The notes: generated by a model from the letters alone, not told the origin. DNA of 64,000 nt from Parus major (GCF_001522545.3 NC_031770.1:22650770-22714769), one strand, 5' to 3'; positions 12,466 through 24,000 are shown, counted from the stretch's first letter. Program-made: numbers and translations.

Positions 12466-14498
12466 TTAGCTGCTATGTCTAAATACACACTAGCAGTGTT
12501 CTGAATTTACAGTGAAAACAGATGAGATCAGGCGCGTTTTTGCATATGTAGTTTTTTTCTCCTTTGCTCCCATGTTAGTTTTTCCCCCTGTGCAACTCAT
12601 TAGAGACTATTATCTTAACTCCTGTTAAATCTCTTTTAGAGGTTGGTGTTTTAACTTACCAGCTTGAGCTCTAGACTGTTGACATGTTACACTGCAGAAA
12701 GCAGTGAAATTATCATGGACTGGGTTGGCACTGTATTTTTTCTAAGGCACCGCGTGATGAAAATAAATCATGTTGTCCCTCTGACATGATCCACTAATGA
12801 AGATGCACATCCTCTTGCCCTGGATGTTAAGTGAGAGCCCTTCCTCCATCTTTTTTCTTCATTTCCATTGTGGAAGAAGCTTTCTAATTCTGCACATCAG
12901 TTTGCTTAGCAATATTGCTGTTGCCTAATGCAATAAAAATCAGTTATGTAACTGCCTTTGCTAGAGTTGCAGAGAGCATTCACTAGACAGGAACACGGCC
13001 ACAGTATCTTTATGCTTTCATTATGCCTCCTATGTTCGCTGTTATTATGCAATATGCTATGCTTTCAGTATCTTTTTTAAAATAATTTTCCTTGGCATCA
13101 TGTTTAGAATATTATACACTTGTAATATAAGCTCATGCAAAGACAGAGCGAGGAAAAGAAATAAGCTTATTCAGATTTATTGCTAGAAGGGCTGATATTA
13201 TAGCACTAGTGCCTCCAAGGAACAAAGAATCGCCTACAGTTTGTCAGATAGTATTTGTAATACTCTAATTCTGAACCAAATTCCTAAAATAACCTGTGTT
13301 TTCAGATTACTGTGTGCTCTTTTGTTCTGAATAATGTCTTGCTTAGTGAACTATGTCTTATCAATCCACCAAGTACTGGGTGTCATTGTTCACCTCATTC
13401 ACAATTCATCTTTTAATTAACATTATCACAGGAAAAATTCTATTTTGGTCAGCATAATTTGTCATTGGAATTGGCAGTACAGAAATAAAAGAATTACCAT
13501 CTGAATTTATCTGAAGACTATGAAGGAGATGGTGACTACAAACCTACCTCATCTGGCACTGAAGAGGAAGGGAGGAAAACCATGTAAATGATAATGGCTT
13601 TCAAAATTGTATTTGCAATGTAAAAATCACTACTTTGGTCATTCAGTATCTGCTAAGCAAACAATTTAATCAAAATTACTGTTACTGAAAATACAAACCT
13701 TAATCCTACATTTAGACACGTGCTTTATTTGGTGGAAAGGGTTGCTGACTTAGGCAAGATTTAACAGGTATAAATGTCTTTTCAAAGTGATGTTTTTAGA
13801 TATAGGTATGTAATATAGACTTCAGGCAGCAAAATGCTGATCATTTGCTTTAATAGTTAGACCTCAAATTAAGTTGCAAGTGCATCATTGTTTTAGTGAA
13901 CAGACATGGAAGTGCTTTTAAAAAAATTTTTTTAACTGTACCAGGGAACATTTCACAGAAAATAGGAACATTTCTGAATCCTTCTCACAAGACTCACCTT
14001 TCATAACGATTTCCAGAAAACTCCATTAAATAGCATGTTGTTTTACTGAGTCTTCTCTATAGACATTTATCCCTGCAGTCTAGATATGCAGTATTTTTCT
14101 ATTTACATTCAAATTAATACAATGTTGTCAAATTGACTGCATCTAGGGTACAGTTAACATACCAGCAAACCAGCTGCTTAAAAATTCCCTCCAACATCCC
14201 TTTACCTGTTGATTTCATCCATTTCTAGTTGCAAATCCACAGGCCCTGAAGTTGATCACGTTCAAGCAGCATTCAGCCAGGCTAACAATAATTACTGTAT
14301 GCTAAGCCCTCTGGAGTGTGCTCTACTGGAGGTCCCTTCTCTTTCAAATCAGCTGGGCTTCAGCTTGGCTGCCATGGGTGAGTTCTGGTGCATCAAGAAG
14401 CAGTCTTCTAGTGGGTGTTTCATTAGTACCTTCTAAAAGAGATTTCAGAAAGGGACCATCAGTCTCCACTGTGACACTATTTCCTCATTTATGCCTAT
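12466..14498. other. Intergenic, nothing recognised
   Basis: AT-rich DNA between the CR1 and the LTR. Only short open frames, and no recognised element. Confidence 0.5.
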
Positions 14499-15126
14499 TG
14501 TGCTGGTTTAGGATGGATTAGAGTTAATTTTCTTCCCAGGGGTTGATATGGGGCTGTACTTTGAATTTGTGTTGAACACAGTGTTGATAATATGGAGATG
14601 TTTTTTGTTATTGCTGTGGGGGGCTTACACAGACTTAAGGCCTTTCCTATTTTTTGTGCTGCCATGCTGGTAAGGAAGTTAAAGAAGGGGATGCATGGCA
14701 TGTTGGGAGGAGACAGAGCTGGGACAGGTGACCCCATCTGACCAAAGGGATATTTCCAGACTATAGGATGCCATGCTCAGTATATAAAGTAGGGGGCAGA
14801 AGGACGAGGGTGTGACAAACTCACTTTTTGAGTGATGGTGTTTGTCTTTCCAAATAAATGCTACACGTGATTGAGACCTGCTTTCCTGGAGATGGCTGAA
14901 CAGCTGCCTGCCCTTGGCAAGCAGTGAATTGATTCCTTGTCTTTATTTGTTTGTGAGTGCAGCTTTTGCTTTACCCATTAACTTGTCTTTATCTCAACCC
15001 ACAAGTTTTATACCTTTTACCCTGCCAATTATTTCCCCAGTCCTACTGTTTGAGGGGTAAGCAAGTGTTAGAAATAGCAAGTGGCTGAGTGGCACTTGGT
15101 TTGCTGTCTGGGGTAAAACCAGGGCA
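14499..15126 (+). mobile_element. ERVL-type solo LTR, sense
   Basis: A 628-bp element begins tgtgctggttt and ends aaaccagggca, giving TG...CA ends with short terminal inverted repeats. Internal text matches a common avian ERV LTR: agagttaattttcttc, ctgaccaaagggatattt, a TATA box at 14,781, cctggagatggctgaac and tttatctcaacccac. Flanks are cctat before and ccttt after, an imperfect 5-bp target duplication that fits ERVL. No retroviral coding sequence adjoins it, so it is a solo LTR. Subfamily not determined. Confidence 0.85.
14781..14788 (+). promoter_or_regulatory. TATA box inside the solo LTR
   Basis: TATATAAA at the U3/R position of the LTR, with an AATAAA at about 14,854 downstream. Intact as a motif; activity unknown. 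Confidence 0.6.
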
Positions 15127-17059
15127 CCTTTTTACATTGTGTTCTTAACAGACACAGCATTTATTAAAAATACTGGACCTCAATTAAGTTAATTGATCTC
15201 CAGTTAAACTACCATTTAGGTTTTGGGTTTTTTGTTTTTTTTTTTTTTCCTTTTTTTCATGACAGATGCAAGCAGTGCTTGAACAGACAGGTCAGGAGAT
15301 GAAAGAGGTATAGATGACATCTGCATCTTTCATAACCATAGTCTGTAACATTCTATGTGCTATCTTGTGTGTTGAAAGCATGGTGAGACCCAGAAACATC
15401 TCAGCTAGAGCAGAGAAATGACATGGAGGTTTGCTACTAAACCTGCTGAAAAATTAAAATTGTCCAGATTTCTCTTTTGCAGTTTCTATCTGATAATAGA
15501 TTCCGTAAGAGTTAGGCTTTTTGGCAGAAGATAAAGGCAGTCTTCTCAACCTTAATTATTACTCCTGAATTTGAATAGTATCTTTGCTTCTGAAGTAAAT
15601 GGCACAGGTTAAATGTTATGGAAAATTCTTCCTGAAGTTGTAAAAAATGATACTCAGTAAGTTGTTTTGTTCATATTGAAATAATGACTTTGCAGGCTAA
15701 TTTCTGTTTGGGTTACCCACTTTGCTAGGTAAAATAAGATGCCTCTCACATTACTAAACTCCAGGATTTTTCTAACATTTTCTTCATGCATCCCAGAACG
15801 GGAAACAATTAAGTCATACAGCTTTCTTTCACCCTGTGCTATTTTCCAAAGAAGATTCATGTTCTGTATTCCTTAGGCATGCACAGTGCATGAATGAGAA
15901 ATAGTATGGGCTTTACTGATCTTCTCAGGAATATATAATTATTTTCTGTGTTTTAAGAACAATTACTTAAGAAGTGGCAATGGTGATAAAATAAGCACAG
16001 TAAAATACATACCCTGCATATAGGAAGGGAACATACAAAGGAAAATTACACATATTATTGGGAAACTTGATATGTAAATTATTGAGGAGAGAATGAGGAG
16101 AAGGGAGAGGAAAGGAGATAAAAAAAGGGAAGAAGCAACTATGGATACTCACTATGAGAATGCTTACAAAGTTTTAAAGAATATAAGATGTAAAGTGGCA
16201 CTCTCTCTCAATGCAGAATTTTGATGTAACTTAGTATGTTTGGCAAAGGAAACATTTATAGGTGCCTTCAGCTAGTACTGCAGGCAGTTATGACTTGGTC
16301 TGCCTTTCCTGACTGTTTATTTCCCTCCCATGTGTTGTTTAGATTTGGAAGCATAAATTCTCCAGAGCTGAAATTTCCTCAGCAGGGTTTGCTAGGTTAG
16401 GCTCTTGCTGTGTGGGTCCTTATCTCAGCCATGAAGGCTGATAGGAGGTTCAAGGTAGAAATAGTACTCAGTTTATGCACAACGCTTAGGTCCATGCAGA
16501 AGCTGCCAGCAAGTGAAGGAAGGTGTGTTTTTAAACCTCAGCAAGCTTAGGTGCCCTGTGGCAGCACGCATGGTCAGACACGTCTGCTTGGTTTGGGCCC
16601 AGGTGTAATTACAGAGGAGCAAGGCAAACCCATGGGTACAGCAGTGGTACAACAGGTTTTCAGAAAGGCCTCATAAGATGCTGAGCCTGTATGTGCTGAA
16701 AAGGAGTTATGGAGGATGATTTTTTGCTGGGTTTAGTGGTGGTGACTTGTTTTTTGAGACGCAGAGCAGCATCCACACTTGAGTGACCAAGGCACGCCTC
16801 AATTTGGGTGGCCCGCTGGCAGCTGAGCAACAGAATTTATAGCTTCTGCTATTTAGTAACATTTGTCTTAAAGCCATAGTTTCCACCTTTGTATATTTAC
16901 CAATTTATTTTCTTTCCACCCGCATGGAATGTCAGAGCTCTCCAGGAAGCCCTCACTGCCCGATGGCAGTGCTGACAAGGGCATTTCAGCTGAAGGGGGC
17001 ACCCAGCTTTGCCAGTCACCTGGAGATGTCCCCAGTCCCAGATACTGCTTTGCACTGGG
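15127..17059. other. Intergenic, no gene recognised
   Basis: AT-rich, with T-rich tracts near 15,230-15,260 and an almost pure purine tract at about 16,080-16,137 (gagaatgaggagaagggaga and onward). No coding region recognised. Confidence 0.5.
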
Positions 17060-17725
17060 GGAAACTGGTGAACAACAAGCTGGTGGTGCTGGTGTTCAAC
17101 AAGCTGTCCATGAGCCAGCAGTGTCCTTGTGGCCAAGGTGGCCAACAAAATCCTGGGGTGCATTAGGAAGACCATTGCCAGCAGGTCAGGGGAGATGATC
17201 CTGCTCCTCTACTCAGCTCTGGTGAAGCACATCTGAAATGCTGTGTCCAGTTCTGGGCTCTTCACTACAAAAGAGATGTGCAGCTTCTGCAGCAGGTCCA
17301 GCGGAGGACAATGAGGATGACTGAGGGACTGGGGAATCTCTCTTATGAGGAAGGGCTGAGGGAGCTGGGCCTGCTCAGCCTCAAGAAGAGATGACTGAGA
17401 GGGGACCTCATTAATGTCTATAAGGATGTGAAGCGAGGGTGTCAAGAGGATGGAGCTGGGCTCTGCTCAGTGGTGCTGAACAACAGGACAAGAGGCAAGG
17501 GGTAGACACTGATGATGGAACTTCCACCTGAACATGAGAAAGAACTTCTTTACAGTGCAGTGACTGAGCACTGGAACAGATTGTTCAGAGAGGTTGTGGA
17601 GTCTCCCTCACTCGAGACAACCAAGAACCGTCGGGAGGAAAAGCTCTGGGATGACCCTGCCCGAGGAGAAAGGTTAGACCAGATGTGTCCTTTCCAGCCT
17701 GACCCATCCCGTGATCCTGGGATTC
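17060..17725 (+). mobile_element. CR1 LINE 3' fragment, sense, next to the UBR2 promoter
   Basis: Contains CR1 ORF2-end and 3' UTR text: ctgtccatgagccagcagtg, gcatcctgggg-like tcctggggtgcattaggaag, ctgtgtccagttctgggctc, tcttatgaggaagggctgag and ggttgtggagtctccctcac. It ends near gatcctgggattccgtgag, a diverged CR1 terminus. The 5' boundary is uncertain; 16,920-17,060 is GC-rich and may also belong to it. The 3' end lies about 270 bases before the UBR2 start codon, directly against the CpG island. Confidence 0.9.
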
Positions 17726-17872
17726 CGTGAGGCAAGAAGGGCAGGCGGTCCGCGGAGGCGGCCGGGGGGCGGATACCGGCCACGGGCCTGGCCCCGCAGG
17801 TCCCGCAGCGCGGCCCCGGGCACGGAGCGCCGGGGAAGGACTGCAGCCCCCAGAACGCGGCGCGGCGGCCGG

Positions 17873-17880
17873 TGACGTGA
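17873..17880 (+). promoter_or_regulatory. CRE/ATF-like site
   Basis: TGACGTGA, a near-consensus CREB/ATF half-site context, about 115 bases before the ATG. Confidence 0.5.
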
Positions 17881-17884
17881 GGGA

Positions 17885-17899
17885 GGCGGGGCGGAAGTG
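17885..17899 (+). promoter_or_regulatory. GC box overlapping an ETS/GABP-like site
   Basis: GGCGGGGCGG (Sp1-type) runs directly into GCGGAAGTG (ETS core GGAA with GABP-like flanks). This pairing is frequent at TATA-less promoters. Confidence 0.5.
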
Positions 17900-17991
17900 T
17901 GTGTTCCCCGGGCTGGGCGGCCGCCCGGGCCCCGTTCCGGCTGTCCCGGCTTCGGCCTCGGCGGCGCGGGGCAGGGGGCAGGAGGAGGGAG

Positions 17992-18002
17992 AAGATGGCG
18001 GC
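17992..18002 (+). promoter_or_regulatory. UBR2: YY1-like element over the start codon
   Basis: AAGATGGCGGC matches the YY1 consensus and contains the UBR2 start ATG. YY1 sites at this position are common in housekeeping genes with short 5' UTRs. The same bases give a good Kozak context (A at -3 is g-a-a-g, G at +4). Confidence 0.55.
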
Positions 18003-18072
18003 GGACCTGGAGTCAGAGGTGCAGGCCATTGACAAGAGCCTGCTGGAGTGCTCCGCCGAGGAGATCGCCGTG
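17995..18072 (+). CDS. UBR2: UBR2 exon 1 (coding part)
   Basis: Residues 1-26, [20 protein letters not shown] then AEEIAV. Start chosen because this ATG has a strong context and the peptide matches the UBR2 N-terminus; no in-frame ATG lies upstream in the island. Donor gtgagg, phase 0. The last codon is V where I recall G in human. A second GT two codons earlier (gccGTG) is a weaker donor. Confidence 0.93.
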
Positions 18073-21000
18073 GTGAGGCGGCGGGCCGGGCTCTGGGAGG
18101 GAGCGGGGACTCGGAGGCCGCGGGAGGCACCGGCCTGGGGAGCCGTTCGCGGGGCCGGGGCGAGGCCCCTCCACGGGGTGAGCGAGCTCTCCGGGAGGGG
18201 CTGACCCTGCCGGGGCTGGCTCTGAGGGCACCCCTAGCCGGCAGCGATGTCCCGCTGTGGCCTCAGCGCGCTGTTGTCGCCAGCGTCGCTGTTGCAGCAG
18301 CCGAAATCCATGGCAGCGATCAGCCAGCTTTTCCTGTTGTGCCGGCTGGCGCAGGTGGCTCCCTGGAAGCTGCCTGGACGTGGCCATCCCCTGCCGGGGG
18401 CGGCCGGGCATCTCGCCCCTTCCTTCACTGCTTCCTGGAGTTACGTTCCTCCGCTTCTGCTGCCCTTTCGCCTCTCTCTGCCGGCAATCACGCCTAGACC
18501 TGAGGAGATTCCCCCCGCATTAGTTTTGGTGGATGTCTGACCCCAAAACGCCTTACAATGTTGAAATGCCATTACAGGATTCTTCCTTTCTCCCCGCTAT
18601 TAAAGATGCGGTTCTGGAAAAGCTTGGAGTAGTTGATTTTAGGATTATTAGAATGGGGTGTTTGTAGAGGAAGTATTAGTAAAATCAGTGTAATATTTGA
18701 ATAAATCTACTTCTGGTTATATACTTCTCCTGCTCTTACAAAGAATATTTGAAAGAGGAATGTAGACTCTAGTGTAAAATCTTCGGAGGAAGTTTTAATT
18801 TCTGGCATAAATGTTTGTCCATTTAGACACTTGGGTATTTGAGGAATTGGATGTGTATGTTAAAGTATTTAGGCTGCTCATGTGCATATCTGTAGGATAA
18901 AACCTTGAAGTTTTAAAACTGACTGTGTCTCAGTGGGAATTACATTGCCTGCTTTCCAAATGAAAATAAAAGACTGTTAAAATTCAGATTATCCTCAGAT
19001 TATGTTTGTGTATCTTCAATGCAGACAAAGATATGATTAGATGGGCAAATGTGCACAGTTAGCTGTATCCTAGCTAGTTTACTTCCAGGATTAGTCTTCC
19101 TTCTTCTCTACAGCTAACCAAATAATTCTATCAAACATTATATGGACATTTATAAAGTAGTCCAAATTGAGCCCAAATTACCTCGTGTGTGTGAATAGCA
19201 GATGGTTTTTTTGGGTCACACTGTAGGTAAGCTCAAGGCAATCATTCACCCAGGGGAATACATTTAGAAATTTGCTGTAGGTAGAAGTGCCAACTTAAAT
19301 GTAGTCAATTCCTTCTCATTTTTATTATCTGTCATCACCTGCACAAGCTCCAATTCTGAAATCTCTAATTCAAATCTAGTATGGTTTTTCTTGCTCCTCT
19401 GCTGATAGCATTACTTTGCTGATAGCCCAATATTAACAAAACAAATACCATCCCAAAGCAATAGTTTCAGCACTTAAGGCTTCAGTTTCTCATAGCAATA
19501 ACTTAATAACTTCCAAAGAACAAAAATAAAAAAAAAGTTCTCTGTAACATAACATAAATCTACATTGCAAGTTTTTTTTTGTTGTTTTTTTTTTTTTTTT
19601 TTGGTAGCTAAAACCCCCATAAATTGTACCTTTTGGGTTTTGAAACAGAGAAGTGAGTTGTTTTATGGCTTATTAATATTCTGCATTTTGTTTTCCTGGT
19701 ATCTCTTACTTAGCTGGGAATTTAATAGAAACCCTGATGAACCATTAGGTATTTACTTATGTAAGATGTGGTTTGATCAATGCTTTGCACGTTTTTTTTT
19801 TCCCAGGGCAGTTAAAGTAGCAGGAGAGTGTGAGGAGGGAGGAAGTGGAGTACACTTCCCTTTTTAATAAAAACCTCTCTTGGGAGAGCAGAATATTAGC
19901 TTTTTGTGCGTGTGATTTCAGGTTAGAAGATAGACAAATACTAATTTAAACCTTGCCTAAATGCAGAATGCTTTTATGAAAGAAAAAATTCCAGGGTTTT
20001 GAGTAGTTTTTCTGGAGTTCAGTGCTCCCCAGGCAGCAATTGAGAAAGGCAGTGCAACATATGTATACCTGTGTATATATTTCTATTAACAGTATTACTT
20101 GCACAACAGACCTGTGAGTTGCCTTCCTGGCAGCTCTTGGGAGTCACATCTGTTTCCTTGTCCTAGTAGCCTGGATTTTCTTCTGATATTGTTTCATCCA
20201 GGACCTGATTTTCAAAACTGTATGCACAGTTATGTGTATAAAACTGTCTCCACAAACAGATTTAGGTTTGATGATGTTCATCATTGCCACACCTAACTTT
20301 CAGACAACTACTCCCAGAATTTTTGGGATGGGAAAGCCATTTACTCGAGGAACAAGAATTTTCTCTGCCTAGGTATTTGCCTGAGCTTGTAGTGTAGCTA
20401 GTATGCACTGTGTGTTTTCTAGCTAGAAATTAGTAATGTACTGCTGAATTAAAAGACTGAAGTTAAAGATATTTTGCTGAAAAAATCCTGCAGTTTAATA
20501 ACTAGTATATGCTATAGAAAATAATGTAAAAACAAGCTTATTATATGTAAATAATGGAAAATATTAAGTCATTACCACTGTGATTCGGTCAGTTCCTGGT
20601 GGTAGTAGCTATTTGACAAAGCTGATGAAAGGAGAGAAAAAATGAATAAAATATAAAAGTAAAAAATAAAATTCTTGTTGAAAACCTTACTTTTTAATCT
20701 TTTTTTTCGGTGACATTCTCTGAATCCTGGTGGGAATGGTGAATTTATCTGTAAACTTTTACATTCTTGGCTATGGCTTTTTGGCAGCCTTTCCCCATGG
20801 ACTTCCTTGGGAAAAAACTGGGCTTTGACCATCAAAGCTAGATGACTATAGAAAGATTTAGCAGATCAATCATGACTCTAAGAAATCAAACTTAGGAAAA
20901 GAGAAGTGAAGAAAACACCCTGACGAATTAGGTTTATTTAAAGTACCAAGTTCTACTTTAGAGAAACGTATCTAGTAAATGAAACTACTTCAATATATTT

Positions 21001-24000
21001 TAAAAAAAAGCAAAAATGCAGCCAGTCTGCACAGATGCTCAGCTGACTCTGAATGTCTATATCCTGAGGAACTTACTACAACTGTGTTATCTCAAACATA
21101 AGTTCTTTAGATTAAGTCATAAATAATTCAGAATAAATCAAGCTCTAACATTTGATCGCCAAACCCATTTATTTTGGCATAATTAATTCTGTGTTTTCAT
21201 GTGCAGTTTTAGGTTGATTCTGAACTCTTTTTTCCAAAGTTGCCAGGGGGTATCTGGTTGTCACATTTACAATGAGAAATGTCATGCTGAGGCTGTTTAT
21301 GTAACACAGGATTTAATCAGTGGACACTTGCAGTATCTGGTTGCTCCCATTTGTTCATTATAAAAAACTTGCAGTCTTAACTTTAGAAAGGTTTAAACCT
21401 TTCTAAATTTGTTACCCACAAGGCAGAGATAAAACAAATGTTGTCCTAGAGTATTTTTTTATTCTGTGTGTGTATACCAAGGGAGGGAAAAAACTAGGAG
21501 ACGCTGTGAGTTTTTAAGTGTCTTAGGGCAGTTCAGTAGTCCGATGCCTTTTAAAAATTGCCAACGTTGTTTTTTTGCAATTGATTAAGAGAATTGTGAG
21601 CTGACCTTGGCTGGGTGCCAGGTACCCGCCAAAGTTGCTCTCTCACTACCCTCCTCAGCTGGAGAGGGGAGAAAATACATACAACAAAAGGCTTGTAGTG
21701 TTGATAAAGAGTGGGAGAGATCACTCAGCAATTACTGTCATGGGCAAAACAGACTTGACTAGGGGAAAAATTTATTTCGTTTATCACCAATCAAATCAGA
21801 GCAGGGTAATGAGAGGCAAAACCAAATGTTAAAATTACCTTCCCTCCATCCTTCTCTTCTTCCCTGTCTCAAGTTCACTTGTGTTTTCCCTGCCTCCTCC
21901 CTTGAGCAGCATAGGTGGATGCAGAATGGGGGATGTGGTCAGTTCCTGCATTCCTTCCTTCTCAGGAGGAGGATTCCTCACATCCTTCCTCTGTTCCAGC
22001 GAGGGGTCCCCCCCACGGGAGACAGTCCTTCATGAACTTATGTCAGTCCTTCCTTGGGCTACAGTTCTTTGTGAACTGCTCCATCCTGGGTCTCTCACAG
22101 GGAGTGTGGTCCTTCAGAAGCAGGCTGCTCCAGTGTGGGTGTCCCATGCTGTCACCAGTCCTGATAGCAAGCCTGCTCCAGGATGGGCTCCTCTTTCATG
22201 GCTTCACAAGTCCTGCCAGGAGCCAGCTCCAACATTGGCGTCCTACTGTGGAGTCACAGCCTCTTTGGGGCATCCAGCTGCTCTAGCATGCCATCGCTGT
22301 TGGATCTCTGTTCCCCACAGGACCTCTGTGGGCTGCAGGGGGATATCTGCTCTGGTGTCTGGAGCACTTCCTGGCCCTCCTTCTGCACTGATTTTGGGGT
22401 CTGCAGAGCTGTTATTCTCCCGTATTCATACATCTCGCAGCTGCAATTCCTCTCTTTTTGTGCCCTTAAATATGCTATTCCCTGTTAAATCTGTTATCCC
22501 GGAAGGGCTACTGCTGTCTCTGACTGGCTCAGCCTTGGCCAGCTGTGGGTCCATCTTGGAGCCATCTGGTGTTGGATCTCAGACATGGAGAAGCTTCTGA
22601 CAGCTTTAATAGAAGCTAGCCTGTAGTCCCCTTGCTACCAAAACCTTGCCTCACAAACCCAGTGCAAGAATTCATAGATCTAACATCACACTGGGAATAG
22701 TAATTCAGATGAGTTATTTTTGTTGCAGGAGAAACCAAAACTCCCTCATTTTCACAGGTGATTTGTTGACATTAAATGAGAAAGGGACTGTTACCTAATG
22801 CTGTGTTTGCTTTTCTCCATGTACTTTTTGTCTCTGTTCCTTGCCAACTCCAGGCTCATGCTGATCCTCTGTGTCCCAAGCTGGCGGCATCTGTCTGCAC
22901 TCCAGAGAAATGTGACCAATGTAGTCTAGGCCATATCCTAAAAATCACTGCCAATATTTTACTGGTTATTCATCCTGGAGGAAAATTCTAGTGAATTTTT
23001 CTCTTAATTCTCTGTATGTCAAAAGGATAAACTGTGTGAGCAGGGAAACAAATTACTCTTTTCCTAACATCTGTCTTTTGTGATCATTTAGATTTAACAC
23101 TTAGAAGGAAGCATGGCTTTCTAGTTTTGCAATGCTATTTTACATCCTTCATATAGAAATAAAATAACCTAAATGGCTAGAACTGTGTTTGGTGTGTTTA
23201 TTAATGAAGAATTTGTGTTCTCATTTCTTCTTATATAAAAGAAATGGCTGCAAGCAAATGACCTTCAGAAAGAAGTGTACCAGCATCTGGCCTATTATGT
23301 ACCAAAAATTTACTGCAGGGGCCCCAACCCTGCCCCTCAGAGAGAAGACATGCTGGCACAACACGTTTTGCTGGGACCAATGGAATGGTATCTTTGTGGC
23401 GAAGATCCTGCATTTGGTTTTCCAAAGCTTGAGCAAGCAAACAGACCTTCTCATCTCTGTGGCCGTGTCTTTAAAGTGGGAGAGCCTACATATTCTTGCA
23501 GGTAGTTCAACTTAACATTGTGAAATATTTTATGATTTATGAAGTAATGGAACATTTTGCAATAAGAATATACTGTCCTAATGAAAAGTTAATACCCAAA
23601 ATGTGTTTTTAAGGTAACCTTGTAGTCTTCTATGACAGGTGGGATCAGGGGAAAATTAACACACTATAGATGTATAAATGGGGAAATATTAATTAGTGTA
23701 GTGTAGAATGTTTTCTTTACAAAAGAAATGAAAGACTAAGAAAGTATTTGGGGTGACCTTTTAGGGTGATTTGGGGGTATTAGTCAGAAGTAAGTGGGAA
23801 AGTGTATGTGTGTGTATTTTGGGTGTTTAATATTGGCTGTTAGTGTTCATCCTGTATTTTAGATCTCTTTCCATGACCTGCTAAACTAATCTAACAGATG
23901 CTTAAAACAAGTGTATCAGCTTCTAGCTCCTTCCCTACCTCTATCTCTATCTCTATCTCTATCTCTATCTCTACCTCTATCTCTATCTCTGTCTCTAAAG

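Larger units (their letters stand above)
17727..17994 (+). promoter_or_regulatory. UBR2: UBR2 CpG-island core promoter and 5' UTR
   Basis: Very GC- and CpG-dense sequence starts right after the CR1 and runs through exon 1 to about 18,240. There is no TATA box, which fits a broadly expressed housekeeping-type promoter. Candidate sites are a CRE/ATF motif, a GC box, an ETS/GABP motif and a YY1 motif at the ATG. The transcription start cannot be placed from sequence; between about 17,880 and 17,980 is likely. Confidence 0.8.
21595..22666 (-). mobile_element. ERVL-type solo LTR, antisense to UBR2, with perfect 5-bp target duplication
   Basis: On the + strand the element begins tgtgagctgaccttggctgg and ends aacccagtgca, so read on the minus strand it has TG...CA ends. 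It is flanked by AGAAT on both sides (21,590-21,594 and 22,667-22,671), a perfect 5-bp duplication typical of ERVL. At 1,072 bp it matches a common avian LTR. On the minus strand it has a TATA-like element near 22,470, then imperfect tandem units, then AATAAA (21,771-21,776). No coding genes remain. Confidence 0.88.
18073..23241 (+). other. UBR2: UBR2 intron 1
   Basis: A 5.2-kb intron. Its first 170 bases continue the CpG island. It holds poly-T tracts at 19,570-19,602, a 26-bp palindrome at 21,382 and an antisense ERVL LTR at 21,595-22,666. The remainder is AT-rich with no gene. Acceptor is ataaaag at 23,241, with a modest pyrimidine tract. Confidence 0.85.

Noticed and set aside
16924..17198. 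Open frames of 80-92 codons on both strands
   Set aside because: They overlap the 5' side of the sense CR1 fragment; the peptide is out of frame with CR1 ORF2 and matches nothing.
17550..18130. Minus-strand open frames of 161 and 181 codons across the UBR2 promoter
   Set aside because: They run through the CR1 3' end and the CpG island and are shadows of GC-rich sequence lacking stop codons. No recognisable protein.
17899..18204. Possible N-terminally extended UBR2 frame
   Set aside because: The in-frame extension begins with GTG, not ATG, and the extra residues are arginine- and alanine-rich 5' UTR translation. The ATG at 17,995 matches the family N-terminus.
21881..22600. 239-codon open frame on the + strand
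   Set aside because: It lies wholly within the antisense ERVL solo LTR and reflects its GC-rich tandem units. No known protein similarity.
23936..23997. CRISPR-like direct repeats
   Set aside because: Simple hexanucleotide microsatellite without spacers in a vertebrate intron.
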